Assembly (NCBI GenBank): GCA_046328115.1
Contig: JAXLXE010000001.1
Location: 2,852,001-2,916,000, forward strand
Length of the DNA stretch: 64,000 nt
Origin: JAXLXE01 sp046328115
GTDB lineage: Bacteria > Chloroflexota > UBA6077 > JACCZL01
Reading direction: 5' to 3'
Positions 35,820 to 44,691 of the stretch are shown here, one piece after another; position 1 is the stretch's first letter, and every line of letters begins with the position of its first letter. Below the pieces are notes generated by a model. That model saw only the letters and a program-made list of their open reading frames with translations, was not told where the DNA came from and searched no databases. The translations under genes were made by a program, and so were the position numbers.

Positions 35820-36896
35820 ATGCCACGTCTGGCAACGCGTCCGGGTGACCTTGTCCTGGTCACCGGTGCAACGGGACGGATCGGTGCAAACCTGATCCGT
35901 GCGCTCGTGACACGAGGCTACCGGGTGCGCGGTATCTCGCTCCCGGGCGATCCGGCCGTCGCCAAGCTGCGGGGCATGGACGTGGATCTGGTGTCCGCCG
36001 ACTTGCGCGACGCGGCCGCGGTTGCCGATGCCTGCCGCGGAGTAGACGCGATCTGCCATCTTGCAGCGTTGATGGGCCCGGACGCCGGCGAGATGCCAGT
36101 AACCGACTACTGGCATCTGAACATTGACGCCACGTTGCACGTCCTCGAGGGCGCCCGTCTCAATGGCTCCCTCGCCAAGCTCGTATTCGCCAGCACGGAT
36201 GCCACCTACCCGCCCGGGAACGCGCGCTACTCACCCCTGGACGAGAACCACCCGCAGGACCCGGTGAACCTCTACGGCCTCACCAAGCTCGTTGGCGAGC
36301 GCATGTGCCTGGACTACCTCACGGAGTTCGAGGTGCCCACCGCCATCGTGCGCTACGGTGGGGTAGGCAGTCCAGATGAGCGCGCGACAGGCCGACCCTA
36401 CCAATTGAAGACCCTGATCCAGCGCTGTCGCGACGCAAAGGTCAGCCACAACAACTACCTCTGGATCAACGTCCGCCACCTGGAGCGGCCGTGGGAGCTG
36501 TTTGAGCCGCTCCTGGCGGACGGCGGGCCGGACCAGCTCATCGCGCTCACAGACACGGAAGGGCGTCCCTGGCAGGCCCACCCAACGGATGTCCGCGATG
36601 TCGTGCAGGGCACACTGTTGGCCCTTGAGAGTGAAGCCGCCGTGGGGCAGGCATTCAACATCCTGGGGCCCAGTCCAGTCTCGTCTGTGGAAGCGGCCCG
36701 GCATCTCTCCGACCGGCTGAATCTGCCCTGGCGGACCCACGCGGTCCCATTCCGCCAGGCGTACGAGATGAGCACGTCCAAGGCACGCCTGGTGTTGGGC
36801 TATCGGCCCGCCATTGATTTCTTCCGCGCCGTGGACGATGGCCTGGCCATGCTCCGCGGCGAGGACGTTGGCGTGATTCCCGCGAAACTGCCGTAG
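35820..36896 (+). CDS. NAD(P)-dependent epimerase/dehydratase (extended SDR)
   Basis: 358 residues from ATG 35820, with GGAGGG three bases upstream. The Rossmann fold starts VLVTGATGRIGANLIRALVT (GxxGxxG), the active-site Ser/Thr is in KLVFASTDATY, and the YxxxK pair is in NLYGLTKLVGERM. Members change or oxidise nucleotide sugars or related alcohols. It precedes a sugar-type ABC importer by 80 bases and could be in the same operon, which supports a carbohydrate role. The substrate is unknown. Confidence 0.87.
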   Translation: MPRLATRPGDLVLVTGATGRIGANLIRALVTRGYRVRGISLPGDPAVAKLRGMDVDLVSADLRDAAAVADACRGVDAICHLAALMGPDAGEMPVTDYWHLNIDATLHVLEGARLNGSLAKLVFASTDATYPPGNARYSPLDENHPQDPVNLYGLTKLVGERMCLDYLTEFEVPTAIVRYGGVGSPDERATGRPYQLKTLIQRCRDAKVSHNNYLWINVRHLERPWELFEPLLADGGPDQLIALTDTEGRPWQAHPTDVRDVVQGTLLALESEAAVGQAFNILGPSPVSSVEAARHLSDRLNLPWRTHAVPFRQAYEMSTSKARLVLGYRPAIDFFRAVDDGLAMLRGEDVGVIPAKLP

Positions 36897-36976
36897 AGGC
36901 TTGGAGGGAGAGTCTCTCAGACACACGGATCTCTGGAACGACGCTCATACATCCGCACCCCCGGGAGGAGACCGTC

Positions 36977-38392
36977 ATGGGCATTGGTGACCCCCGCACT
37001 CTCAGGAATCGACGCCGCTTCCTGCTGACCGCGTTGAGCTCGGCGGCACTGCCGCTCTTCGCCGCCTGCTCTGGACAATCGGCGCCCGCCGCGGCGCCGA
37101 AACCCGCTGAATCCAAGCCTGCCGAGAGCAAGCCGGCTGAGGCGAAGCCTGCCGCGCCCGCGGGGGCACCCGCCGCCACAACCGCCCCGGCAGTCAAGGC
37201 CAGCGGCCCCGTGACACTCTCCATGATCGGTCTCGCTGGCCACCCATCGTGGCTCGCGACCAAGGACATGATCAAGCTCTATAAGCAGAAGGCGCCGAAC
37301 GTCGAGTTCGCGCTGTCTGAGTTCGACCTTCCGCAGATCAACGACAAGGTCAACATCGACTTCCAGGCGAAGAAGGGCGAGTTTGACATCGTCTGGATGA
37401 ACAGCGCCGGGACGGTGGGCTACTGGACAGAGAACAAAATGGTCGTGCCTCTGGACGACATGATCGCCAAGGACTACGACCTCGACGACTTCCTGAAGCT
37501 CGCGCGTGGCATCGGCAGCGTCGGCGGCAAGCTCTACGGCATCGCGATCATGATCGAGGATCGGATGCTCAGCTACCGCAAGGACCTGCTGGACGCCGCC
37601 GGACTGAAGGTCCCGACGACGGTAGACGAGATGACCGCCGCCGCCGAGAAGCTGACGATCAAGGACAAGAACCAGTTCGGCTTCACCCAGCGGAACCGTA
37701 ACTCGGGCTCGGCCGCTTATGACTGGTACGGCTGGCTGTATTCGTACGGCGGAATAGCCTTCGACAAGGACTACAAGACCCAGCTCACCAGCCCCGAGGC
37801 CAAGGCCGCGCTCGAGGCGTTCATGAGAATAGACAAGTTCACCCCGCCGAACTCAAACCGCAGCTACGGTGAGATCGTCAAGGAGCTTCAGACTGGCGTG
37901 GCCGTGATGGCCAACGACGTGACCATCATCACCCCACTGCTCGAGGGGAAGGATTCCCAGTTCGGCGGCAAGTTCGGCTACGCCGTGGCGCCCGCCGGCC
38001 CAAAGGGTCCGCGCCCCATGACATCGGCCCACTTGCTTGCTATCTCCAGCCTCAGCAAGCAGAAGGAGGCCGCCTGGGAGTTCGTCCAGTGGATGACCTC
38101 CAAGGAGAACAACAAGCCCTGGGTGCTCGGGGGTGGCGCGGCCTTCCGCGAGAGCATGTACAAGGACCAGGAGCTCATGGCCAAGTACCCACAGTACCCC
38201 ATGTTCAAGGAGATCCTGGACAAGGGCAACCCGGACTACGTGCCGCGACTCAAGGTGAGCGGTGAAATCAACACGAAGCTCTCCGAGGAGCTCGGTGCCG
38301 CGTTGGTCGGCGTAAAGAAGGTCGATGAGGCGCTTGCCGCGGCCGACAAGGCCGTCACCGAGATCCTCAAGCGCGACGGCTACCAGAAGTAG
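36977..38392 (+). CDS. ABC transporter sugar-binding lipoprotein, family 1
   Basis: 471 residues from ATG 36977, with GGAGGAGA upstream. Export signal with a twin-arginine-like RNRRRFLLTALSSAALP and lipobox FAAC, then a Lys/Pro/Ala/Glu linker (KPAESKPAESKPAEAKPA). The SBP_bac_1 domain follows: DKVNIDFQAKKGEFDIVWM, GKLYGIAIMIEDRMLSYRKD, and the late WEFVQWMTSKENNKPWV. It binds oligosaccharides, polyols or similar and hands them to the two permeases behind it. No ATPase gene is adjacent, so an MsmK-type shared ATPase is likely. A hairpin at 38403 separates it from the permeases. Confidence 0.92.
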   Translation: MGIGDPRTLRNRRRFLLTALSSAALPLFAACSGQSAPAAAPKPAESKPAESKPAEAKPAAPAGAPAATTAPAVKASGPVTLSMIGLAGHPSWLATKDMIKLYKQKAPNVEFALSEFDLPQINDKVNIDFQAKKGEFDIVWMNSAGTVGYWTENKMVVPLDDMIAKDYDLDDFLKLARGIGSVGGKLYGIAIMIEDRMLSYRKDLLDAAGLKVPTTVDEMTAAAEKLTIKDKNQFGFTQRNRNSGSAAYDWYGWLYSYGGIAFDKDYKTQLTSPEAKAALEAFMRIDKFTPPNSNRSYGEIVKELQTGVAVMANDVTIITPLLEGKDSQFGGKFGYAVAPAGPKGPRPMTSAHLLAISSLSKQKEAAWEFVQWMTSKENNKPWVLGGGAAFRESMYKDQELMAKYPQYPMFKEILDKGNPDYVPRLKVSGEINTKLSEELGAALVGVKKVDEALAAADKAVTEILKRDGYQK

Positions 38393-38402
38393 CAACGATC
38401 CA

Positions 38403-38431
38403 GGCGTCCCGCCGGAGGTCGGCGGGACGCC
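38403..38431 (+). promoter_or_regulatory. Intercistronic hairpin after the sugar-binding-protein gene
   Basis: GGCGTCCCGCC/GGCGGGACGCC, a perfect 11-bp stem with a 7-base loop and no T-run. Same position as the hairpin at 18188. Confidence 0.55.
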
Positions 38432-38455
38432 CACTACCCGAGGTCCACGACGTCT

Positions 38456-39358
38456 GTGTCAACAACTGCTGGAGTCCGCGCAAGCCAGGCCGGCCGAGAC
38501 CGCGTCCGTATCCCGGAGGCGTGGATCTACCTGGGCCCGGCGCTGGTCTGGTTCGCGGTGTTCGCAATCTTCCCGCTGGTCTACACAATCAACGTAAGTG
38601 TCAGCGACTGGTCCAATCCCGACCGACCGTTCGTCGGGCTCCGCCACTACCAGAACCTCCTGAACGACGGCGCGCTCATCTCGTCATTGCGCGCCACAGC
38701 GATCTTCTCCACGAGCGCGCTTGGGTTCTCCTTCGGCCTCGGTTTCGCCTGTGCGCTTCTCCTGTCCTCCGAGAATCTGTGGGGTAAGGCGTTCTTCCGA
38801 AGCGTCCTGATACTCCCCTACATCATCTCGCCCGTCGTGGTGGGCGTGGCATTTCGTCTGATGATGCACCCGATCCTGGGGGTACTCAACTACGTGCTGG
38901 GCACTCCAGCGTGGGACTGGCTGGGCTCGCCAAACCTGGCGATGATCTCGGTGGTAGCCATCGCGGTGTGGGAGCTCACCCCGTTCTTCGCGATCATCCT
39001 GCTCGCCGGCCTGTTGTCGCTCCCTCGCGAGCCGTATGACGCGGCGCGGATCGACGGCGCCGGAAACCTCCAGGTCTTCCGCTACCTGACGCTGCCGCTC
39101 ATGCGCCCCGTCTGTCAGGTCGCCTTGCTCATGGGGGTGATCGACGTACTGAAGGTGTTCGCGATCATCTACAGCACCACCGAGGGCGGACCGGCGCGGC
39201 TAACAGAAGTCATCGGCATGTACGTGTTCAGGACCGGATTCCGCTTCTACCGTCTAGATGCCGCCGCCGCGATGGCGATGCTCCTTGTTGTGGGTATCGC
39301 CATACTGGCGTTCGTCACGATGCGCGCGCTCGGCGAGCGGCAGGAGGCAGCCTCGTGA
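38456..39358 (+). CDS. Carbohydrate ABC transporter permease, MalF/UgpA type
   Basis: 300 residues, GTG start. First helix IYLGPALVWFAVFAIFPLVY, substrate-path helices in the middle, and the EAA loop region at REPYDAARIDGAGNLQVFRY, the contact site for the ATPase. It forms the channel with the next gene, which it overlaps by GTGA. Confidence 0.92.
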   Translation: MSTTAGVRASQAGRDRVRIPEAWIYLGPALVWFAVFAIFPLVYTINVSVSDWSNPDRPFVGLRHYQNLLNDGALISSLRATAIFSTSALGFSFGLGFACALLLSSENLWGKAFFRSVLILPYIISPVVVGVAFRLMMHPILGVLNYVLGTPAWDWLGSPNLAMISVVAIAVWELTPFFAIILLAGLLSLPREPYDAARIDGAGNLQVFRYLTLPLMRPVCQVALLMGVIDVLKVFAIIYSTTEGGPARLTEVIGMYVFRTGFRFYRLDAAAAMAMLLVVGIAILAFVTMRALGERQEAAS

Positions 39359-40188
39359 CCATGGCCGCCCGCCGGCGCCTGCACAGTGCGTTCCTCACGC
39401 TCCTTGCAACCGCGATGAGCGTCGTCTTCATATTCCCTATCTACTGGATCGCGACCATGTCGTTCCAGGACGGGCCGACCTCTTCAACGTTGCCGCCGAA
39501 GTTCGTCTTCTGGCCAACCATCGCCAATTATGTCAATCTGTTCGAGACCTCGGGCTTCGGCCGCGTGCTCGGCAACACCATCGTCATCGCCCTCGGCACC
39601 ACGCTCGTTGCCCTCGTCCTCGGCACTCCGGCCGGCTATGCTCTGGCCAGGTTCCGCGTCGCGCGCGCAGAGACGATCTCGTTCGCCGTGCTGAGCGTTC
39701 GGATCGTCCCGGGGTACGTGGCGGTCATACCGCTGTTCATCATCCTCCAGAACATCGGACTGTTCGGCACACGGCTCGGCGTCATCGTGGCGGGCAGCCT
39801 CATCGGGGTCAGCTTCGTCATGTGGATGATGCGTGCGTTCTTCTCGGCTATCCCCGTGGAGCTTGAAGAGGCAGCCATGATCGACGGGTGCACCCGGATC
39901 GCCGCGATCCTGCGCATCTCGTTGCCCCTCGTGGCGCCTGGCCTGGTGGCCACCGCGATCTTCACGGCGATCGGTGCCTGGAATGAGTTCGTGCTCGTCC
40001 TCATCCTCGGCGGCGAGGCCGCCAAGACCATGCCAGTCGCCCTGGGTGGCCTGGTGACCGAGCAGCGCGCGGAGTGGGGCCAGCTTGCCGCCGGCGGCGT
40101 GATGACGATGCTGCCCGTCATCGTCTTCGCGGTGCTGGTGCGCCGCTACTTCCTGGCCGGCAGCACGGCTGGGAGCGTCAACGCCTGA
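39355..40188 (+). CDS. Carbohydrate ABC transporter permease, MalG/UgpE type
   Basis: 277 residues, GTG overlapping the previous stop. Features: FIFPIYWIATMSFQDG in the first loop, TPAGYALARFRV, and the EAA motif IPVELEEAAMIDGCTRIAAI. It completes the sugar importer. It is the last gene of the operon; a new promoter follows at 40236. Confidence 0.92.
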   Translation: MTMAARRRLHSAFLTLLATAMSVVFIFPIYWIATMSFQDGPTSSTLPPKFVFWPTIANYVNLFETSGFGRVLGNTIVIALGTTLVALVLGTPAGYALARFRVARAETISFAVLSVRIVPGYVAVIPLFIILQNIGLFGTRLGVIVAGSLIGVSFVMWMMRAFFSAIPVELEEAAMIDGCTRIAAILRISLPLVAPGLVATAIFTAIGAWNEFVLVLILGGEAAKTMPVALGGLVTEQRAEWGQLAAGGVMTMLPVIVFAVLVRRYFLAGSTAGSVNA

Positions 40189-40235
40189 TCAGCAGCCGCT
40201 GCCGGAGTTCCATCAAAGCATCCCAGCGCAGGGCA

Positions 40236-40264
40236 TTGACTCACGGCGGCGCTAGGCGTAGAGT
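40236..40264 (+). promoter_or_regulatory. Promoter of the CBS-domain gene
   Basis: TTGACT (40236-40241), 17 bases, TAGAGT (40259-40264), leaving a leader of about 155 bases before the GTG at 40428. No riboswitch is recognised in the leader. Confidence 0.5.
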
Positions 40265-40427
40265 GGGTCTACCGAGGTGGGGCAGGATGCGGTGCCGCCA
40301 ACTGGCCCAGATCGGCGCGAAGGCGATGGAGGAGCGCGTTCGCGCACAGCCACCATTTCAGGTCGCCCGATCCCCTGCCTGAGTCGATAGCACCGACAAC
40401 GATGTCGGCCGGTTCTGGAGGTCTTCA

Positions 40428-40874
40428 GTGTTGAAGCTTCGAGACGTGATGCGACGAGGGTTCCTGGTGACCCTCCCACCCAATGCCGCCGTCTCAGACG
40501 CGGTCAGTGCCATGGTCGATCGTAACGTGGGCATCGTGGCCGTGATCGAGAATCGCACGCTGGTGGGCGTGTTCTCAGAGCGCGACCTTGCACGGCGAGT
40601 CGTCTACCGCGGCCTCGACGCGGCAGCCACTCGGCTGAGCGAGGTCATGACGAAGGCGCTGGTCACCGCGGACGCCGGCGAGGACTTCCGCACCGCCGTC
40701 CAGAAGATGGACCGGGCCAACATCCGCCACCTGCCCGTGTTCGAAGACGGCGAGCTGGCTTCCATGGTCTCCATTCGTGATCTGCTCAGGGTGGAGCTTC
40801 AGGAAGCAGGGGCGGATCTCCGTCTCCTGCGTGACTACATCACGTCAGGCCAGGAGCCAGCGCTGGTCACCTGA
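40428..40874 (+). CDS. Protein with paired CBS domains
   Basis: 148 residues, GTG start with CTGGAGG upstream. Two CBS motifs make up the whole protein: MRRGFLVTLPPNAAVSDAV to ENRTLVGVFSERDLARRVV, and MTKALVTADAGEDFRTAVQK to EDGELASMVSIRDLLRVEL. Such stand-alone pairs bind adenosyl ligands (AMP, ATP, NAD, SAM) and sense energy state or regulate a partner. No fused effector domain is present and the partner is unknown. Confidence 0.9.
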   Translation: MLKLRDVMRRGFLVTLPPNAAVSDAVSAMVDRNVGIVAVIENRTLVGVFSERDLARRVVYRGLDAAATRLSEVMTKALVTADAGEDFRTAVQKMDRANIRHLPVFEDGELASMVSIRDLLRVELQEAGADLRLLRDYITSGQEPALVT

Positions 40875-40900
40875 GGTCCGCTCGGTCGACGGGTCGCCTG

Positions 40901-40929
40901 TTGACTGGGCCCCGGCTTCCAGGTAAGGT
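40901..40929 (+). promoter_or_regulatory. Promoter of the second peptide-type importer
   Basis: TTGACT (40901-40906), 17 bases, TAAGGT (40924-40929), 45 bases before the ATG at 40975. Confidence 0.5.
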
Positions 40930-40974
40930 CTAGGCGGCGCTCCGCTCCGCGGGGCGCTGGCCAGACTCGCCAGG

Positions 40975-42696
40975 ATGCCCGATGTGATCTTGAACGCGCG
41001 TCTCCTCGGCGCCGTCATCGCGCTGTTCGCGCTGGCGGTGGCATGTGCCCCCGCCGCCAGCCGACCCTCCGCTCCGCCCGCCAGCGTTCCCACGCAGGCC
41101 ACGCTGCCCACGCAGGGGCCTGTCCCCACGGCCGCCCTTGCCTCAACGGCGGGCCCGCGCCCCACCAGCGCACCGCTCACGGGAGCGAAGCGCGGCGGTG
41201 CACTGGTAGCAGCCCAGACCTCAGACGCCGTTAGCTTCCACCCCTTCCTCACGACTGATACCGGATCATCCAGCTACCAGGGCATGGTCTACAGCGCCGT
41301 TCTCTGGGCATACGATCCGCGCACGCTCGAGCCGCGGCCGGAGGCCGCGGCGGGCTGGAAGATCTCCGAGGACCGGCTCACCTACACCTTTACGCTCCGC
41401 GACGATCTGAAGTGGAGCGACGGCACGCCGATCACGTCGGCAGACTACAAGTGGACCTTCGACCAGGCCATCAAACCTGAGAACAAGTACCCCTACGTCT
41501 CCAACCTGCAGCTCGTCGCGTCGTACGAGGCGCCGGACCCGCGCACCGTGGTGGTGAAGCTCAAGGAGGCGCTGGCCGTGGGGCTCGAGGCGGCCAACGC
41601 GGTGAACCCACTGCCCAAGCACGTCTGGGAACGTCTTGATTGGGGTGATCCCTCCAAGAACCCGCAGATCATGGCACCCACCGTGGCGTCTGGGCCGTTC
41701 GTCCTCAAGGAGTGGAAGAAAGACGATCACGTCACGTTCGTGGCGAACGACCACTACCTGCGCGGCAAGCCACTGATCGACACCTACACGTTGCGCGTGG
41801 TGCCGAGCTCAGAGATCGCGTTCCAGATGCTCAAGAGCGGCGAGGTGGACTACGCCTCGTTCACGCCGGACAACCACGCCGAGGCGAAGAAGCTGGCAAA
41901 CGTGACCGTGTACGAATGGTGGCCCGCCGCCGCCTCGTGGAGCTACCTCGGCTTCAACCTCCGTCGGCCAACGTTGAGCGATCCCGAAGTACGCCGGGCC
42001 CTCAGCCACGGGATAGATCGCGATTCCATTGCTCAATACGTAATGTTGGGCCTGGCACGCCCCACGTACTCCGTCTTCCCGCCGTCTAGCTGGGTCTACA
42101 ACGATCGCGTTCCGCGGTATGACTTCAACCCCACCCTGGCCAAAGAGATGCTGGAAAAAGCCGGCTGGCGGGCTGGACCCGGCGGGATCCGCCAGAAGGA
42201 CGGCAAGGACCTCACGCTCCGGGTGCTCTTCGGCCCGAACACCAGCAAGACGCGCGAGCGCGTGGCCACGGTTGCCCAGCAAGCGTGGGGGGACCTGGGC
42301 GCCCGGGTGGAGGTCCAGGGGATGGAGTGGGGGACCTATTTGAACACGCTCAAGTCCGAACCGTTTGATTGGGACGTCTGTGTGCTGGGCTGGAGCAGCA
42401 CCCTCGAGCCCCATTGGATGAACCAGGTCTGGCGCGAGGACGCCATACCCCAGCTCAACGCGGTTGGGTACGTCAACAAACGCGTAGAGCAGCTATTCGA
42501 TCAGGGCGTTCGCGAATTCGACCGGGAGAAGCGCAAGCAGGTGTACCAGGAGATCCAGCAGATCATCACCACGGACGCGCCGTACGTATTCCTCACCACG
42601 GATCTCTCGTACGTTGGCGTGAACAACCGCGTTGGCGGCATCGAGCCCACCCCGCGCGGCATCGGCCACAACATCGAGCAGTGGTTCGTGCGCTAG
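40975..42696 (+). CDS. ABC transporter substrate-binding lipoprotein, family 5
   Basis: 573 residues. Lipoprotein signal LGAVIALFALAVAC without a twin-arginine motif, then a Pro/Ala/Thr-rich linker. SBP_bac_5 landmarks: LTYTFTLRDDLKWSDGTPIT, VASGPFVLKEWKKDDHVTF, DPEVRRALSHGIDRDSIAQY and a late YQEIQQIITTDAPYVFL. It binds oligopeptides or comparable ligands for the two permeases that follow. It has its own promoter. Unlike two of the other binding-protein genes, no strong hairpin separates it from the next gene. Confidence 0.92.
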   Translation: MPDVILNARLLGAVIALFALAVACAPAASRPSAPPASVPTQATLPTQGPVPTAALASTAGPRPTSAPLTGAKRGGALVAAQTSDAVSFHPFLTTDTGSSSYQGMVYSAVLWAYDPRTLEPRPEAAAGWKISEDRLTYTFTLRDDLKWSDGTPITSADYKWTFDQAIKPENKYPYVSNLQLVASYEAPDPRTVVVKLKEALAVGLEAANAVNPLPKHVWERLDWGDPSKNPQIMAPTVASGPFVLKEWKKDDHVTFVANDHYLRGKPLIDTYTLRVVPSSEIAFQMLKSGEVDYASFTPDNHAEAKKLANVTVYEWWPAAASWSYLGFNLRRPTLSDPEVRRALSHGIDRDSIAQYVMLGLARPTYSVFPPSSWVYNDRVPRYDFNPTLAKEMLEKAGWRAGPGGIRQKDGKDLTLRVLFGPNTSKTRERVATVAQQAWGDLGARVEVQGMEWGTYLNTLKSEPFDWDVCVLGWSSTLEPHWMNQVWREDAIPQLNAVGYVNKRVEQLFDQGVREFDREKRKQVYQEIQQIITTDAPYVFLTTDLSYVGVNNRVGGIEPTPRGIGHNIEQWFVR

Positions 42697-42739
42697 GCCA
42701 GCGCGCGACGTTCACACCACAGAGCCTCACCGCGATCGC

Positions 42740-43696
42740 GTGAATCCCGGCCTGACGCGTTTCATCCTCCGCCGCGCCATCCACTCGGTGTTCATCCTGC
42801 TGCTCGTCAGCGTGCTCAGCTTCACGCTGATGCGCATGGCTCCGGGTGGTCCTGCCCAGTTCCTTGACGACCCACGGATTGGGCCGGAGTACCGCCAACA
42901 ACTGATCGAGTCCTTTGGTCTAGATGAGCCCATCCCGGTGCAATACCTCAAGTGGTTGCGAAACGCACTGGTGCTGGACTTTGGCTACTCCTTCATCGAC
43001 CGACGCCCGGCATTCGAGAAGATCTTTGAACGGATCCCCGCCAGCTTCCAGCTTTCCCTGGCGTCGTTCGTACTCGGCTTGCTGGGGATCCCGCTGGGGG
43101 TGTACGCGGCCCTCCGCCGGGGTCGGTGGCAGGACCAGGTGATCCGCCTGTTCACCGTGCTTGGCAACGCGGTGCCGCACTGGTGGCTCGGTCTGATGCT
43201 CCTGATCCTGTTCGCCTCCACTGTCCCGCTGTTCCCGCTGGGTGGCATGTACACCATCGGGAACGACACCCTGCCCAATCGCCTGTGGCATCTGGCGCTC
43301 CCCTCGTTCGTCGGTGCCCTGGGCGGCTGGATTGGCTACAGCAGATTCGTCCGTTCGGAGATGCTGGACGTGCTGGGCCAGGACTACGTGCGCACCGCGC
43401 ACGCCAAGGGGCTGGAGCGGCGCGTAGTGCTGCTGGCACACACGCTGCGCAACGCATTGATCCCGCTGGTCACCATGTTAGGCGGGTTGGTGGCCGGGTT
43501 ACTCTCCAGCGGCGTCCTGTTTGAGGTCACGTTCTCCTGGCCCGGCCTGGGGCGTCTGATGGTAGACGCGGCCTTCCAGCGCGACTACCCCGTGCTGATG
43601 GCAAACACCATCTTCTTCTCAGCGCTCGTTGTGTTCGGCAATCTGGCAGCGGACGTGCTCTACGGCTGGGTGGATCCGCGGATACGGTACGACTAA
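42740..43696 (+). CDS. ABC transporter permease, DppB/OppB type
   Basis: 318 residues from GTG 42740 (VNPGLTRFILRRAIHSVFIL). Contains LRMAPGG-type residues after the first helix (LMRMAPGGPAQFL), FGLDEPIPVQYLKWL, and the EAA loop near YVRTAHAKGLERRVVLLAHT. It ends in TAATG overlap with the next gene. First channel subunit of this importer. Confidence 0.92.
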   Translation: MNPGLTRFILRRAIHSVFILLLVSVLSFTLMRMAPGGPAQFLDDPRIGPEYRQQLIESFGLDEPIPVQYLKWLRNALVLDFGYSFIDRRPAFEKIFERIPASFQLSLASFVLGLLGIPLGVYAALRRGRWQDQVIRLFTVLGNAVPHWWLGLMLLILFASTVPLFPLGGMYTIGNDTLPNRLWHLALPSFVGALGGWIGYSRFVRSEMLDVLGQDYVRTAHAKGLERRVVLLAHTLRNALIPLVTMLGGLVAGLLSSGVLFEVTFSWPGLGRLMVDAAFQRDYPVLMANTIFFSALVVFGNLAADVLYGWVDPRIRYD

Positions 43697-44613
43697 TGGC
43701 TCGACAGATCGCCTCGCGTGCAAGACAGGCGCGGCCCCATCTTCCTCCGCGAGTGGCGGGCGAGGGCTATCTCGCGGCCACCTGGCGGCGACTGAGAGCG
43801 GATCGGTTGAGCATGATTGCGCTCGCCTTCCTCACCTTGCTCGCGGCCAACACGCTCGTCATGCCAGAGGTACTCCGGGCCTCCTTCGGCATCGACCCCA
43901 ATCGTCAGACGCTGGCGCGCCGCCTCCAGGCGCCCTCCGCGGAGCACCTGCTAGGCACGGATGACCTTGGCCGTGACACGCTGGCGCGCACGATTGTCGC
44001 CGGTCAGGTCTCACTGGCCATCGGGCTGACCGTCGCTGCCGTGTCACTGCTGATTGGCGTTCCGGTTGGACTCTTTTCTGGGTACTTCGGCGGCTGGTTC
44101 GACGACGTCACCAACATAATCATCCAGACGCTGGCCAACATCCCAAGCCTCTTCCTGCTGATCCTGCTGGTCGCGACGTTCAGGCCTGATCCCTTCACCC
44201 TGGCCGCCGTGATCGGCGCGCTAGGCTGGATGGGCGCCGCGCGGCTCGTGCGCGGCAGCAGCCTGGCCGCGCGGGAGCGAGACTACGTGCTCGCCGCCCG
44301 CTCTATGGGCGCCACGGACACGCGAATCGTGATCTACCACGTGCTGCCAAACGTGTTCTCGCTGGTGACCGTCATCGCGGGCTTCGACGTGGCCGGCGGC
44401 ATCCTGGCGGAGTCTGGCCTCAGCTACCTGGGCCTTGGTGTGTTGCCCCCCACGGCCTCGTGGGGCAACATGCTCGCAAGCTCACTGGAGAACGTGACTC
44501 GGGCCCCGTGGCTCGTGTTGTTCCCGGGACTGGCGATCTGCGCCACCACCCTGGCCATCTTCCTCCTTGCGGACGGCCTGCGCGATGCGCTGGACCCACG
44601 TCTCCGGGCGTAG
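43696..44613 (+). CDS. ABC transporter permease, DppC/OppC type
   Basis: 305 residues, ATG overlapping the previous stop by one base. Family motif LLGTDDLGRDTLARTIVAGQ, glycine-rich VGLFSGYFGGWFDDV, the EAA loop near YVLAARSMGATDTRIVIYH and the end LADGLRDALDPRLRA. Second channel subunit; no ATPase gene follows, as with the first importer. The DgoD-like gene starts 78 bases on. Confidence 0.92.
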   Translation: MARQIASRARQARPHLPPRVAGEGYLAATWRRLRADRLSMIALAFLTLLAANTLVMPEVLRASFGIDPNRQTLARRLQAPSAEHLLGTDDLGRDTLARTIVAGQVSLAIGLTVAAVSLLIGVPVGLFSGYFGGWFDDVTNIIIQTLANIPSLFLLILLVATFRPDPFTLAAVIGALGWMGAARLVRGSSLAARERDYVLAARSMGATDTRIVIYHVLPNVFSLVTVIAGFDVAGGILAESGLSYLGLGVLPPTASWGNMLASSLENVTRAPWLVLFPGLAICATTLAIFLLADGLRDALDPRLRA

Positions 44614-44691
44614 GCTGGCACACCGCACCGCGAACGGTCGCCAGCGGGGTGTACCATGCCGCGCGGCGCAACGCGTCGTGGGAGTGACCCC